Of a stretch of 64,000 nt of DNA, positions 48,641-60,097 are shown in pieces. The position numbers and the translations under genes were made by a program. Numbering within the stretch: position 1 is the stretch's first letter; every line of letters starts with the position of its first letter. This stretch comes from an uncultured Pelagibacteraceae bacterium (GTDB lineage: Bacteria; Pseudomonadota; Alphaproteobacteria; Pelagibacterales; Pelagibacteraceae): assembly GCA_902628565.1 (NCBI GenBank), contig CACONR010000001.1, positions 1 through 64,000 on the forward strand, written 5' to 3'. The notes beneath the pieces were generated by a model that saw only the letters and a list, made by a program, of their open reading frames with translations, did no database searches and was not told where the DNA came from.

Positions 48641-50097
48641 TTTAAAGCATTAATTAGAGCTTTTGCTTTATTTACAGTTTCTTCATATTCTTTTAATGGA
48701 TTGCTATCTGCAACAATCCCAGCTCCAGCTTGGACATAAAATCTGTTATTTTTTGAAACAGCTGTTCTTAAAGCAATACATGTATCAAATTCTCCATTAG
48801 CAGCGAAATATCCAATGCCACCGGCATAAACTTTTCTTCTTGTGGACTCCAGTTCATCAATAATTTCCATGGCTCTTATTTTGGGAGCTCCAGACACAGT
48901 TCCAGCTGGAAAACCCGCTAAAAGAGACTTAAATTTAGAAAATTTTTTATCATGTTTACCTATTACGTTTGAAACTATATGCATTACATGGGAATACCTT
49001 TCAATTATAAAACTTTCAGTTACTTTGATGGAATTAGTTTTAGATACCTTTCCAGCATCATTTCTTCCAAGATCTAATAACATTAGATGTTCAGAAAGCT
49101 CTTTTTTATCTCTAAGTAAATCTTTCTCATAAAAACGATCCTCTTTAACTGTTTTTCCTCGAGGTCTTGTTCCTGCAATGGGTCTAACAGTTATTTCACC
49201 ATCTCTTAACCTTACTAATATTTCGGGACTGGCACCTATTATTTGAAAATCAGTAAAATTAAAAAAAAACATAAATGGAGATGGATTAGTTATTCTCAAT
49301 TTTTTATAAATATCGATGGGTTTTTTTGTCAATTTAGTCTCAAAACGCTGACTTAAAACGACTTGAAATATATCTCCTAATTTAATGTATTTTTTTGCCT
49401 TATTAACTATAGATAAAAATTTATTTTTCGAAGTATTTGAATTAATTATAATTTTTTGTGACTTTCGATTTATCTCATTATCTATTTTTTGAATAGATGA
49501 TTGCAAAGAAAGCTTGAAAAGATCAGATTGGATATCTTTATATTTATCTTTATAATTCGTAATTTTTTCATCTTTAAAAATATTATTGATAAAGAATATT
49601 TCTTTTTTTAAATTGTCATGAATAATAAGTGTTCTTGGACGTAATAATCTAACATCAGGTAATTTTAGGTCATCTTTACAATTGTTTGGAATTTTTTCGA
49701 TATATCTAATTGCATCGTATGAAAAATATCCAGAAATTAAAGAACAAATTTTCGGTAATTTATTAGGTGTTTTAAACTTAAAATCTTCAATTATTTTTTC
49801 AATCAAATATTTAGGTTTATCCTTTAACTTAATTTTTTTATTTTTTTTTATTAAATAAGAATTACTGTTATTAAATTCCCAAATTTTGTCAGGATTTTTA
49901 CCAAATATAGTGTATCTGCCTCTAATCTTACCTTTTTCTACTGACTCAAAAATAAAGCTATTTTTTTCAATTAAAAAGTTATCTATTAAATTAATAATTT
50001 CTTTGTCAGTTTTTACTTTTTTTGATGTATAGATTATTTGATTTTCATTGTTTCTGTGTCGAAACTTGAATTCTTTGAAGCTTCGATTAATTTTCAT
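48637..50097 (-). CDS. trpE: Anthranilate synthase component I
   Basis: TrpE converts chorismate to anthranilate with TrpG. The 486-residue protein has a chorismate-binding core: GDIFQVVLSQRFE (about 240-252), GASPEILVRL (about 286-295), RPIAGTRPRG (about 302-311), ENIR-like LLDLGRNDAGKV (about 336-347) and GAPKIRAMEIIDELE (about 402-416). No leader peptide is visible upstream, so classical attenuation is not evident; it overlaps the upstream ppiD-like gene by 4 bases. Feedback inhibition by Trp is a family property. Confidence 0.95.
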   Translation of the reverse strand: MKINRSFKEFKFRHRNNENQIIYTSKKVKTDKEIINLIDNFLIEKNSFIFESVEKGKIRGRYTIFGKNPDKIWEFNNSNSYLIKKNKKIKLKDKPKYLIEKIIEDFKFKTPNKLPKICSLISGYFSYDAIRYIEKIPNNCKDDLKLPDVRLLRPRTLIIHDNLKKEIFFINNIFKDEKITNYKDKYKDIQSDLFKLSLQSSIQKIDNEINRKSQKIIINSNTSKNKFLSIVNKAKKYIKLGDIFQVVLSQRFETKLTKKPIDIYKKLRITNPSPFMFFFNFTDFQIIGASPEILVRLRDGEITVRPIAGTRPRGKTVKEDRFYEKDLLRDKKELSEHLMLLDLGRNDAGKVSKTNSIKVTESFIIERYSHVMHIVSNVIGKHDKKFSKFKSLLAGFPAGTVSGAPKIRAMEIIDELESTRRKVYAGGIGYFAANGEFDTCIALRTAVSKNNRFYVQAGAGIVADSNPLKEYEETVNKAKALINALK

Positions 50098-51512
50098 TTA
50101 AAATAGTTTTTAACTCGTTCAATAGTCTGTTGATTTAAAGAAACATCATATTTGTCATTTAAAAACCTATCATAAGATTTTAATAATGAATTTTTGTTGT
50201 TAGAATTTTGTTTTGCAATATATTGTTTAAATTCATCTTTATCTATATCGATGATTTGTTTTTCAAATTTTTTGACTTTTGCTAAGTAAATATTGTTATT
50301 TTCGTCATTTATTAAAGTAAATGATTTCTCAGGTAAGCTATATAAGACTTCAACAGCATTAATATCAAATTTTTTATTATCTCGCACAGAATTCAATTTA
50401 ATCATTTGGATTTTTTCTTTTCCAAACTCTAAAAAATTATTGTTATTAAATTTTTTATTAGTTATTTCATTTAACAATTTTTGGTTATAATCAAATTTAT
50501 TTTTTTGAAAAACTAATTCAAGTATTTCCTGTTTAATTTGGTTATCATTTAAGTCTGGTTCTCTTTTTGAAATACTTTTGACATGATAAAGAATATAATC
50601 ATTGCCAATTTCAAAAATATCAAACTTATTATTTCTTAGCTCAAAAATTTTTTTTTCAATTTCGTTACTATCTGGTGAAAGTTTAAAGTCTTTGATGTCA
50701 ATTGATGTTAAATCAAAATTAGATATTATTGTTTCAAAATTGAATTCATTTGAAATATCAATTTCTATTTGATCAATTTTGTCAAAGAATGTTTGATTAA
50801 AATCATCAATTCCAATCAGATTTTTAGGATTTATTATTGAGTAACTGAAATCAAGATATTCTACTTTTAATTGATCTTTATTTTCAATAATAAATTTATT
50901 TAATTCTTTTTCAGTAATGTTTTCTTTTTTCACATAGAAATCATTTAAATCAATAAATTCTATCTCAAGTTTCTGACTTTCTTCTTCATAAAGTTTATTT
51001 ATCAAAAATTGTGGAGATATTGTACCCGCACCGATATAATCAAAGAGATTTTTTTGTAGTTCTCTCATTTTTAATCTTTGCTCAAAACCTGGTGCAGACA
51101 AATTATTTTCTAGTAAAAATTTTTCATATTTTATTCTTTGAAAAACACCATTTTCATCTCGAAAATTTTTATTTTCTTTTATTTTCTTTAATAGGATAAG
51201 TTTAGAGATACTTAACTCAAAATCTTTAATTTCTAAATCAAGTAATGTTGTAGAAACTAAGCCAGAGAGAAGTTCCTCGATTATATTTTGGTCTAAGTTC
51301 TCTCTAATTGTTTTTTCAGGAATTCCAGAATTATTTAAGTAATCAATAAATTCTTCAGTAGAAATATTTTTTTCATTTATCTTCACTACATTGTTTGTAT
51401 TTCCACTGCTAAACATACCCCCCATTCCCCAAAAAACAAATGGTAAGATAATTATACCAACAAAAACACCAGCAAGTTTTGTTTTTGCAAAATTTCTTAG
51501 ACTACTAATCAT
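50094..51512 (-). CDS. SurA/PpiD-type periplasmic folding factor
   Basis: A 472-residue protein with a PpiD-like start: MISSLRNFAKTKLAGVFVGIIILPFVFWGMGGMF, a single membrane anchor (about 13-34), followed by a SurA_N-type helical chaperone region (VKINEKNISTEEFIDYL, about 43-59). The middle contains a weakly recognisable parvulin-like segment (about 225-330), shorter than PpiD of E. coli (623). PPIase activity is uncertain; a chaperone role for outer membrane proteins fits. Position between divergent tpiA and trpE is the normal alphaproteobacterial one. Confidence 0.8.
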   Translation of the reverse strand: MISSLRNFAKTKLAGVFVGIIILPFVFWGMGGMFSSGNTNNVVKINEKNISTEEFIDYLNNSGIPEKTIRENLDQNIIEELLSGLVSTTLLDLEIKDFELSISKLILLKKIKENKNFRDENGVFQRIKYEKFLLENNLSAPGFEQRLKMRELQKNLFDYIGAGTISPQFLINKLYEEESQKLEIEFIDLNDFYVKKENITEKELNKFIIENKDQLKVEYLDFSYSIINPKNLIGIDDFNQTFFDKIDQIEIDISNEFNFETIISNFDLTSIDIKDFKLSPDSNEIEKKIFELRNNKFDIFEIGNDYILYHVKSISKREPDLNDNQIKQEILELVFQKNKFDYNQKLLNEITNKKFNNNNFLEFGKEKIQMIKLNSVRDNKKFDINAVEVLYSLPEKSFTLINDENNNIYLAKVKKFEKQIIDIDKDEFKQYIAKQNSNNKNSLLKSYDRFLNDKYDVSLNQQTIERVKNYFK

Positions 51513-51566
51513 TACTATAAATTTATTGATCTATAAAAAGCAAACCTATAAATTAAAAAACGTCTC
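51513..51566 (+). promoter_or_regulatory. Divergent promoter region between the ppiD-like gene and tpiA
   Basis: This 54-base gap must drive both the trp operon (minus) and the tpiA-secG operon (plus). On the plus strand TATAAA (51547-51552) lies 14 bases before the tpiA ATG with a TTGATC (51526-51531) upstream at a short 15-base spacer. On the minus strand TATAGA (51530-51535) is a possible -10. Both leaders would be very short. Confidence 0.4.
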
Positions 51567-52304
51567 ATGACAAATAAATATATGTACTTTATCGCAAATT
51601 GGAAAATGTTTGGTGTTTTAAATTCTTTAAATTCACTGAATAAAGTCGTCAAATTTTTTAAGAACTTTAAAAAAAGAAAATCTTTGAGAATAATTTACTG
51701 CCCACCAAATACCTTGATAGGAGCAATGTCAAAAAAATTGAGAGGATCAAATATTGATGTTGGTGCCCAAAATTGTCATGAGCAGGATGTTTATGGTGCT
51801 TTTACAGGTTCAGTCAATTCTACAATGTTAAAAAACGTTGGTGCTAAATATATCATTATTGGCCACTCTGAAAATAGACAAGCTGGTGAAACTGATAAAT
51901 TAATAAATCTAAAAATAAAAAGTGCATTAAAGTCTGGATTGAAGGTAATTTTTTGTATCGGTGAGACACTTAAAGAAAAAAGAAAAAAAATTACCAAAAA
52001 TGTTTTGAACAAACAAATTAAGACAGGTTTAAAGAATATTAAACAAAATAAAAGAATTATTATTGCTTACGAGCCAGTTTGGTCAATTGGTACAGGAATT
52101 ATACCAAAATCTGATGACTTATTTAAAACAATCAGTTTTATTAAAAAAGAAAAAAAGAATTTTAAAGTTCTTTATGGTGGCTCAGTAAATCCAAAAAATA
52201 TAAATCAATTAAAATCTATAAATAATATCGATGGCTACTTAATAGGTGGGGCATCTCAAGACCACAAAAAATTTATTGATATAATTAAAAAAACATATAA
52301 TTAA
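51567..52304 (+). CDS. tpiA: Triosephosphate isomerase
   Basis: Interconverts glyceraldehyde-3-phosphate and dihydroxyacetone phosphate. The 245-residue protein has NWKMFG (about 10-15, with the catalytic Lys), IIGHSENRQ (about 96-104, catalytic His), IAYEPVWSIGTG (about 165-176, catalytic Glu in YEPVW) and GGSVNPKN / GGASQDHKKF phosphate loops. It is first in the plus-strand operon leading to lipA. Confidence 0.97.
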   Translation: MTNKYMYFIANWKMFGVLNSLNSLNKVVKFFKNFKKRKSLRIIYCPPNTLIGAMSKKLRGSNIDVGAQNCHEQDVYGAFTGSVNSTMLKNVGAKYIIIGHSENRQAGETDKLINLKIKSALKSGLKVIFCIGETLKEKRKKITKNVLNKQIKTGLKNIKQNKRIIIAYEPVWSIGTGIIPKSDDLFKTISFIKKEKKNFKVLYGGSVNPKNINQLKSINNIDGYLIGGASQDHKKFIDIIKKTYN

Positions 52305-52309
52305 CCCAC

Positions 52310-52612
52310 ATGGAAAATATATTGTTAATTCTAAACATCATATTTGGACTAATATTAGTTTTATTAGTTTTGATGCAGAAATCTGAAGGTGGTGCCTTGG
52401 GAATTGGAGTTTCTCAAGAAAGTTTCATGTTTTCAAGATCAGCAGGTAATTTTATGACAAAAGCAACAGCAGTTGTTGCGACTTTATTTATAATTTGTAG
52501 TTTAGCTCTTACAATTGTGTCTAGAGGAGAATTAACACCCACATCATCTGTTTTGGATACCATTGAGGAAAAAACAGAAGATACTCCCGCTATTCCAGAA
52601 AATAATAATTAA
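52310..52612 (+). CDS. secG: Preprotein translocase subunit SecG
   Basis: Small accessory subunit of the SecYEG channel. The 100-residue protein has two transmembrane helices (about 3-20 and 50-69) joined by LMQKSEGGALGIGVSQESFMFSRSAGNFMTKATA, the SecG hallmark, with an acidic tail. It follows tpiA by 5 bases. Confidence 0.93.
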   Translation: MENILLILNIIFGLILVLLVLMQKSEGGALGIGVSQESFMFSRSAGNFMTKATAVVATLFIICSLALTIVSRGELTPTSSVLDTIEEKTEDTPAIPENNN

Positions 52613-52638
52613 TACTTTTAATTTTCATTTTTATTCGC

Positions 52639-55090
<2,452 letters not shown>

Positions 55091-56347
55091 GTGAGTAAAA
55101 TTCTAAAAGTTAAAGCAAGACAAGTTTTTGATAGTAGAGGAAATCCAACTATTGAAGCAGAGGTTTATGTTAAAAACAAAAGCGCCAAAGCAATATGTCC
55201 CTCTGGGGCATCCACAGGTACTTTTGAGGCTTATGAAAAAAGAGATACGAACAATAAAAGATATTTAGGCAAAAGTGTATTTTCAGCAATAAATTTAATT
55301 AATTCTAAAATATCTAGAGCCTTAAGAAATAAAAACGTGCATGATCAAGAAAGAATAGATGAAATACTTATTAATTTAGATGGGACTAAGCAAAAGACAA
55401 AACTTGGAGCTAACGCAATGTTAGCGGTATCGATGGCTGCAAAAAAATTGTCAGCAAAAGTGAAAAAAATTCCACTTTATAAGTCATTTAATGTAACTAA
55501 AAATTTTCAATTACCTTATCCATTAATGAATATTATTAATGGTGGAGCTCATGCCAACAATGGTCTGAGAATTCAAGAATTTATGATTAGACCAGATAAA
55601 GCAAAATCTTTTTCTGAGGCGATGAGAATTTGCTATTTAGTAATAAAAAATCTAAGTAAATTAATTAAAGCAAGAGGTTTATCTACATCGGTTGGAGATG
55701 AAGGTGGATTTGCACCGATGATTAATAGCAACGATCAGGCCTTAGAATTGATTGTTTTATCAATTAAAAAATCAGGATTTAGAAACGGTAAAGATGTTTC
55801 AATTTGTTTGGATGTTGCAGCTAATGAATTATTCAAAAAAGGTAAATATTCTATTCACTCAAAAAAATTTGTTTCTGTTGATAAAACAATTTCAGAATAC
55901 AAAAAAATGATTGATAAATATAAAATTAAATCGATTGAAGATCCATTTTCTGAGAATGATTGGACGTCGTGGAGTAAATTAATGAGATCTACTAAAAAAG
56001 TGCAGATAGTTGGAGATGATCTCTATGTTACAAATTTGGAAAGGTTAAAAAAGGGATTTTTAAATGTTTCATCAAATTCAATTTTGATAAAACTAAATCA
56101 AATTGGTACAGTCACCGAAACACTTGATGTCATAAGATTTGCTCAAACTATTGGGTTTAGTACTATCATTTCACATCGATCAGGAGATAGCGAAGATACA
56201 TTTATTGCTGATTTGGCAGTGGGCACTAACTCCAACCAATTAAAAACAGGATCTTTAGCTAGATCTGAAAGAGTGGCTAAATATAATCAATTAATTCGTA
56301 TAGAAGAAGAACTTGGAAAAAAAGCTAGAATGAATAAGATTCATTAA
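55091..56347 (+). CDS. eno: Enolase
   Basis: Glycolytic 2-phosphoglycerate dehydratase. The 418-residue protein starts at GTG (55091), giving the expected KILKVKARQVFDSRGNPTIEAEV. It has PSGASTGTFEA (about 37-47), NGGAHANNGLRIQEFMI (about 147-163), the Glu in GDEGGFAP (about 199-206), metal ligands in SICLDVAANE, IEDPFSENDW and VGDDLYVTN, and the catalytic Lys in ILIKLNQIGT. Overlaps ftsB by 1 base. Slightly shorter than E. coli (432). Confidence 0.97.
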   Translation: MSKILKVKARQVFDSRGNPTIEAEVYVKNKSAKAICPSGASTGTFEAYEKRDTNNKRYLGKSVFSAINLINSKISRALRNKNVHDQERIDEILINLDGTKQKTKLGANAMLAVSMAAKKLSAKVKKIPLYKSFNVTKNFQLPYPLMNIINGGAHANNGLRIQEFMIRPDKAKSFSEAMRICYLVIKNLSKLIKARGLSTSVGDEGGFAPMINSNDQALELIVLSIKKSGFRNGKDVSICLDVAANELFKKGKYSIHSKKFVSVDKTISEYKKMIDKYKIKSIEDPFSENDWTSWSKLMRSTKKVQIVGDDLYVTNLERLKKGFLNVSSNSILIKLNQIGTVTETLDVIRFAQTIGFSTIISHRSGDSEDTFIADLAVGTNSNQLKTGSLARSERVAKYNQLIRIEEELGKKARMNKIH

Positions 56348-56655
56348 TGCTTCAAAGATTAAAAAAAAATTACCTTTTATTAGTTTCTACTTTTCTGATT
56401 CTTTATTTCTTTTTTAATCTCTTATCTGGTCAAAGAGGATTAATTTCATATTTTGAAAAAAAAGAGATTTTAAAAAACTTAAAACAACAAGAATCTTTTA
56501 TAATTAACCAAATAAGTGACTTGGAATTTAAGAATTCATTGTTAAGTGACAATCTAGATCTTGATTATATAGAATCTTTGATTAGAGAAAGGTTTATATT
56601 TGGAAAAAAAAATGAAAAAATTTATATTATAAAAAAAAATGACTCAAAAAATTAA
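56347..56655 (+). CDS. ftsB: Septum formation initiator FtsB-like protein
   Basis: A 102-residue bitopic protein with a transmembrane helix (about 9-26), a [21 protein letters not shown] segment and a coiled coil (about 33-70), then the [22 protein letters not shown] end typical of DivIC/FtsB. It works with FtsL and FtsQ at the division septum. The eno-ftsB pairing is conserved. It overlaps lipA by 17 bases. In most relatives pdhA-pdhB-pdhC follow here, but not in this window. Confidence 0.85.
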   Translation: MLQRLKKNYLLLVSTFLILYFFFNLLSGQRGLISYFEKKEILKNLKQQESFIINQISDLEFKNSLLSDNLDLDYIESLIRERFIFGKKNEKIYIIKKNDSKN

Positions 56656-57571
56656 ACCAAGACATCCAGAAAAAGTTAAAAATCCAATCAACCCAATAAA
56701 AAAAAAACCAGAATGGATAAGATCGAAATTAATTAATAGTAAAGAATTTTTTACAACAAAAACAGTTGTTAATAGAAGTAATCTTGTAACTGTATGCCAA
56801 GAAGCTAATTGTCCAAATATAACTGAATGTTGGAGCAAACGACACGCCACATTTATGATAATGGGTGACACATGTACTAGAGCTTGTGCATTTTGTGACG
56901 TAAAAACTGGAAAACCAGAAAAATTAGATCCATTTGAGGATATTAAGATAGCAAATGCAGTTAAAAAATTGAACTTAAGACATGTAGTCATCACTTCAGT
57001 TGATAGAGATGATTTACCGGATGGTGGATCAAATCATTTTAAAAAAGTAGTTGAAACTATTAGAAGAAAAAATCCAGATACTACTATTGAAGTTTTAACA
57101 CCAGATTTTTTAAGGAAAGGAGATTCTTATAAAAAATTACTTGAGGCAGATTTAGATGTATTTAATCATAATATAGAGACTGTACCTAGACTTTATCTTA
57201 AAGTTAGACCAGGGGCTAGGTATTTTGCATCTCTAGAACTTCTTAAAAATGCAAAAAAAAATAATACTAAAGTATTTACTAAATCAGGAATAATGGTTGG
57301 TCTTGGAGAGGTGCATGATGAAATATTACAAGTTATGGATGATTTAAGATCTGCAAATGTAGATTTTATTACAATCGGTCAATATCTTCAGCCATCTGTT
57401 AAACATCATCCTCTTGAAAGATATTATCATCCAGATGAATTTAAAGAATTAGAACAAATAGCAAAATCAAAAGGTTTTCTTTTAGTTTCATCATCTCCTT
57501 TAACCAGATCTTCTTACCATGCTGATGAAGATTTTGCTAAACTTCAAAAAAATAGATTAAATTTAAATTAA
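56639..57571 (+). CDS. lipA: Lipoyl synthase
   Basis: Radical SAM enzyme that inserts two sulfurs into octanoyl groups on lipoyl domains. The 310-residue protein has the auxiliary cluster [12 protein letters not shown] (about 53-64), the SAM cluster [10 protein letters not shown] (about 79-88, CxxxCxxC), [16 protein letters not shown] (about 115-130) and the C-terminal [13 protein letters not shown] with the auxiliary-cluster Ser. It overlaps ftsB by 17 bases and coq10 by 1. Confidence 0.97.
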   Translation: MTQKIKPRHPEKVKNPINPIKKKPEWIRSKLINSKEFFTTKTVVNRSNLVTVCQEANCPNITECWSKRHATFMIMGDTCTRACAFCDVKTGKPEKLDPFEDIKIANAVKKLNLRHVVITSVDRDDLPDGGSNHFKKVVETIRRKNPDTTIEVLTPDFLRKGDSYKKLLEADLDVFNHNIETVPRLYLKVRPGARYFASLELLKNAKKNNTKVFTKSGIMVGLGEVHDEILQVMDDLRSANVDFITIGQYLQPSVKHHPLERYYHPDEFKELEQIAKSKGFLLVSSSPLTRSSYHADEDFAKLQKNRLNLN

Positions 57572-58029
57572 TGCCAAAAGCTTCTGTAAAGAGGTTAATT
57601 AAATGTAAGAAAAAAGATCTGATAAATCTTGTGCTTGATATTGAAAAATACCCTCAGTTTGTACCTTTTTGTTATGATGCTAAAATTTATGAAGATAAAA
57701 ATGAAGGTGACTTACAAAAAATAATTGCTGACCTTACAATTGGCAAAGGACCGTTTAAAGATACATACAAAAGTGATGTCGCCTTTGATAAAAAAAATGA
57801 TTCAATTTATGTTAAAAACATAGATGGACCATTAAATCATCTGACAAATAATTGGACATTTACTGATAAAAATAATGGTATTACTGAGGTCACCTTTGAT
57901 ATTGATTTTGAAATAAAAAATAAATTTTTAAATTCTTTGATGGTAGTATCTTTTCAATTTGGTTTAGAAAAAATAGCCGATGCATTTCAGAAAAGAGCTG
58001 AAGAATTATTTGGAAATTCTAAGAATTAA
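57571..58029 (+). CDS. Coq10/RatA-type START-domain protein (ubiquinone binding)
   Basis: A 152-residue polyketide cyclase/START family protein: an early DLVLDIEKYPQFVPFCYDAKIYE-like segment (about 18-41), a beta-rich centre with YKSDVAFDKKND, and a final helix LNSLMVVSFQFGLEKIADAFQKRAEELFG. In alphaproteobacteria this position after lipA holds the Coq10 homologue, which supports ubiquinone function in respiration; RatA (ribosome-associated) is the same family. Function is inferred from family and position. It overlaps the convergent cinA gene by 24 bases. Confidence 0.85.
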   Translation: MPKASVKRLIKCKKKDLINLVLDIEKYPQFVPFCYDAKIYEDKNEGDLQKIIADLTIGKGPFKDTYKSDVAFDKKNDSIYVKNIDGPLNHLTNNWTFTDKNNGITEVTFDIDFEIKNKFLNSLMVVSFQFGLEKIADAFQKRAEELFGNSKN

Positions 58030-58467
58030 ATCCAAGGTTTTTTTAACTGTTGCTTTTTGAATTGAAGATCTTTTTTTACTTTTAAATAAACACCTATTAA
58101 TCTGTACTTTTTTACCTTTTTTTATTCCAATATAAACTAGACCCACAGGTTTTTGTTTGGTGCCACCTTTTGGGCCAGCGATTCCAGTGATGGAAACGTT
58201 TACATGTGCTTTTGATATTTTAGATAAGTTATTTACCATTGCCAAACAACATTGATGACTAACTGCACCATATTTTTTGATAATATCTTTATTTACTTTA
58301 AGAATTCTAATTTTAGCTTGGTTAGAGTAGGTGATTAGTCCTAAATTGAAAACTTTTGAAGCACCACTTAGTGATGTGATTGAGCTTGCTAACAACCCAC
58401 CAGTGCAAGACTCAGCAACTGCTAATTTTAATTTTTTTCTTTTTAATATTAAAAATAATTTCTTCAT
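58006..58467 (-). CDS. CinA C-terminal domain protein (nicotinamide-nucleotide amidase)
   Basis: A CinA-C family protein that deamidates NMN to NaMN in pyridine nucleotide salvage. From the ATG at 58467 it has 153 residues: LKLAVAESCTGGLLASSITSLSGASKVF (about 14-41), with the catalytic Ser in AESCTGG, the GLITYSNQAKIRIL segment and VSITGIAGPKGGTKQKPVGLVYIG (about 90-113). The frame continues upstream to 58512, but 15 extra residues would overlap pgpA; the ATG at 58467 is 4 bases past the pgpA stop and fits the family start. Confidence 0.9.
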   Translation of the reverse strand: MKKLFLILKRKKLKLAVAESCTGGLLASSITSLSGASKVFNLGLITYSNQAKIRILKVNKDIIKKYGAVSHQCCLAMVNNLSKISKAHVNVSITGIAGPKGGTKQKPVGLVYIGIKKGKKVQINRCLFKSKKRSSIQKATVKKTLDLILRISK

Positions 58468-58471
58468 AGAT

Positions 58472-58972
58472 TTACTCAAAAGGCGGACCAAAAAAATGAC
58501 CAAATAAAGCAATTGTAATTATAACATAGACTCCAGCTAATAAATCATCAAAGACTACACCAAATCCATTCTTCATTTTTTTATCAACTAGATTGATTGG
58601 AAATGGTTTAAAAATATCAAAAAATCTAAATAGGATAAAACATGTTGTTAAATAAACTAATGCACCTCCAACAGAATCACCTTTTTGAAGAGGATGATAT
58701 AAAAGTAAAATTGGAAGAGATTGACCAAGATATTCGTCAATTACTATTTCTTTTGCATCAATTTCTCTAAAATTAGAGGAATACTTATTAATAAAAATTA
58801 TTGAAATAACCAAAATAATCGAAAAGGCTAACAATAAAAATTTTATATTAACATCAAAATTTATACATAAGAAATAAAACAGACAGGTTGCAAAAGATGC
58901 AATAGTGCCAGGTATCTTACTTATTCTACCAATACCAAACATTGTAATTAATTGAATAGGAAAATTATTCAT
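58472..58972 (-). CDS. pgpA: Phosphatidylglycerophosphatase A
   Basis: Dephosphorylates phosphatidylglycerophosphate in the inner membrane. The 166-residue protein starts with the family motif TMFGIGRISKIPGTIASFATCLFYF (about 10-34), then has the Asp-rich KEIVIDEYLGQSLP (about 74-87), FRFFDIFKPFPINLVDKKMKNGFGVVFDDLLAGVY (about 116-150), including the metal-binding DD. It overlaps ispDF by 8 bases. Confidence 0.94.
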   Translation of the reverse strand: MNNFPIQLITMFGIGRISKIPGTIASFATCLFYFLCINFDVNIKFLLLAFSIILVISIIFINKYSSNFREIDAKEIVIDEYLGQSLPILLLYHPLQKGDSVGGALVYLTTCFILFRFFDIFKPFPINLVDKKMKNGFGVVFDDLLAGVYVIITIALFGHFFGPPFE

Positions 58973-60071
58973 AGTTTGATATTGAAATTATTGTTTCACA
59001 AGCGATTGCTTTCTCTTTTCCTATTAAACCTAATTTTTCTACTGTTTTACCCTTTAAGTTAATTTGATTTTCATTAAGACCTGTTAGTTTTGAGACTGAG
59101 TTAATTATCTTTTTTCTATATTTTGAAACTCTTGGTTTCTGACAAATTAAGTTTATATCTAAATTATTTATAACTAAATTAGATTTATTAAGGTCAATTA
59201 TAATTGGCTTTAACATTTTTGGCGATCTGATATTTTTAAATTTCTTTGTATTTGGAAAATAGGTTCCAATATCTTTTTTTCTCATAGCCCCTAAAATAGA
59301 GTCAATAATTGCATGTAAGATTACATCTCCATCAGAATGACCTTCAAGTCCTGAATGAAAAGGAATTTTTATTCCGCCAAGATAAAGCTTTTTATTTTTT
59401 ACTAATTTGTGGATATCAAAACCTATACCATAAAAAGTCTTTGGAGTTTTTATGTCATCGATAAATGTAATTTTATTATTTCCTTTTTCACCAGGTATAA
59501 ATTTTATTTTAAAATCTTTATTTATAAATAAAGTTGCTTCATCAGTAACTTTATCTTTTTGATCTTTTGCAACTTCGTATAGTTTCTTAAATCTAAACGC
59601 TTGAGGAGTTTGTGTTAACAATAAATTATTCCTATTAAGATTAAATATTTGATTTTGTATTTTGTATTTTATAGTGTCTTTTGAATTAATAATTGGAACT
59701 ACGGCCTCATTGTTTTTTAAATTTTTGGCTATATTTTTTAGTAATTTAATTGAAAAATTAGGCCTAGCAGCATCATGTATAAATACATTTTTTGGCTTAA
59801 ATCTTTTTAAATATTTTAAAGCTTTTAATGATGAATCTGATCTTTCCTTTCCTCCTTTAATAATACTTATAGATTTATGGTACTTTTTCTTTTTTAATTG
59901 TTTGATACTATTTGTAACAATCAAAATTTTCTTAAATAAATTTGAATTTAAGGATTTTTCAATTGAATGATCAATTATTTCTTTATTTTTGTATTTAAAG
60001 AATTGTTTAGGTATTTTTTTACTGAATCTCTTACTTTTTCCAGCAGCTAATATTACAAAATAGTTGTTCAT
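58965..60071 (-). CDS. ispDF: Bifunctional IspD/IspF (MEP cytidylyltransferase and MECDP synthase)
   Basis: Two MEP pathway enzymes in one chain, a common alphaproteobacterial fusion. Residues 1 to about 210 are IspD: VILAAGKSKRFSKKIPKQF (about 6-24), FIHDAARPNFS (about 96-106) and LTQTPQAFRF. Residues about 212-368 are IspF: GIGFDIHKLVKNKKLYLGGIKIPFHSGLEGHSDGDVILHAIIDSILGA, with metal ligands in DIH and HSDGD, and the C-terminal VEKLGLIGKEKAIACE. With dxr at 36024 it covers three MEP steps in the window. Confidence 0.96.
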   Translation of the reverse strand: MNNYFVILAAGKSKRFSKKIPKQFFKYKNKEIIDHSIEKSLNSNLFKKILIVTNSIKQLKKKKYHKSISIIKGGKERSDSSLKALKYLKRFKPKNVFIHDAARPNFSIKLLKNIAKNLKNNEAVVPIINSKDTIKYKIQNQIFNLNRNNLLLTQTPQAFRFKKLYEVAKDQKDKVTDEATLFINKDFKIKFIPGEKGNNKITFIDDIKTPKTFYGIGFDIHKLVKNKKLYLGGIKIPFHSGLEGHSDGDVILHAIIDSILGAMRKKDIGTYFPNTKKFKNIRSPKMLKPIIIDLNKSNLVINNLDINLICQKPRVSKYRKKIINSVSKLTGLNENQINLKGKTVEKLGLIGKEKAIACETIISISNYE

Positions 60072-60080
60072 TTGTTTTAA

Positions 60081-60089
60081 TGTTATAAT
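60081..60089 (+). promoter_or_regulatory. Extended -10 promoter of ntrY-ntrX
   Basis: TGTTATAAT (60081-60089) is a perfect extended -10 element (TG-N-TATAAT). Transcription would start near 60096, and ntrY begins at 60098, so the mRNA would be essentially leaderless. The 26-base gap also lies upstream of the divergent ispDF. A -35 (TAGTTG at 60061, 17-base spacer) is weak, as allowed for extended -10 promoters. Confidence 0.55.
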
Positions 60090-60097
60090 TCTAAATT

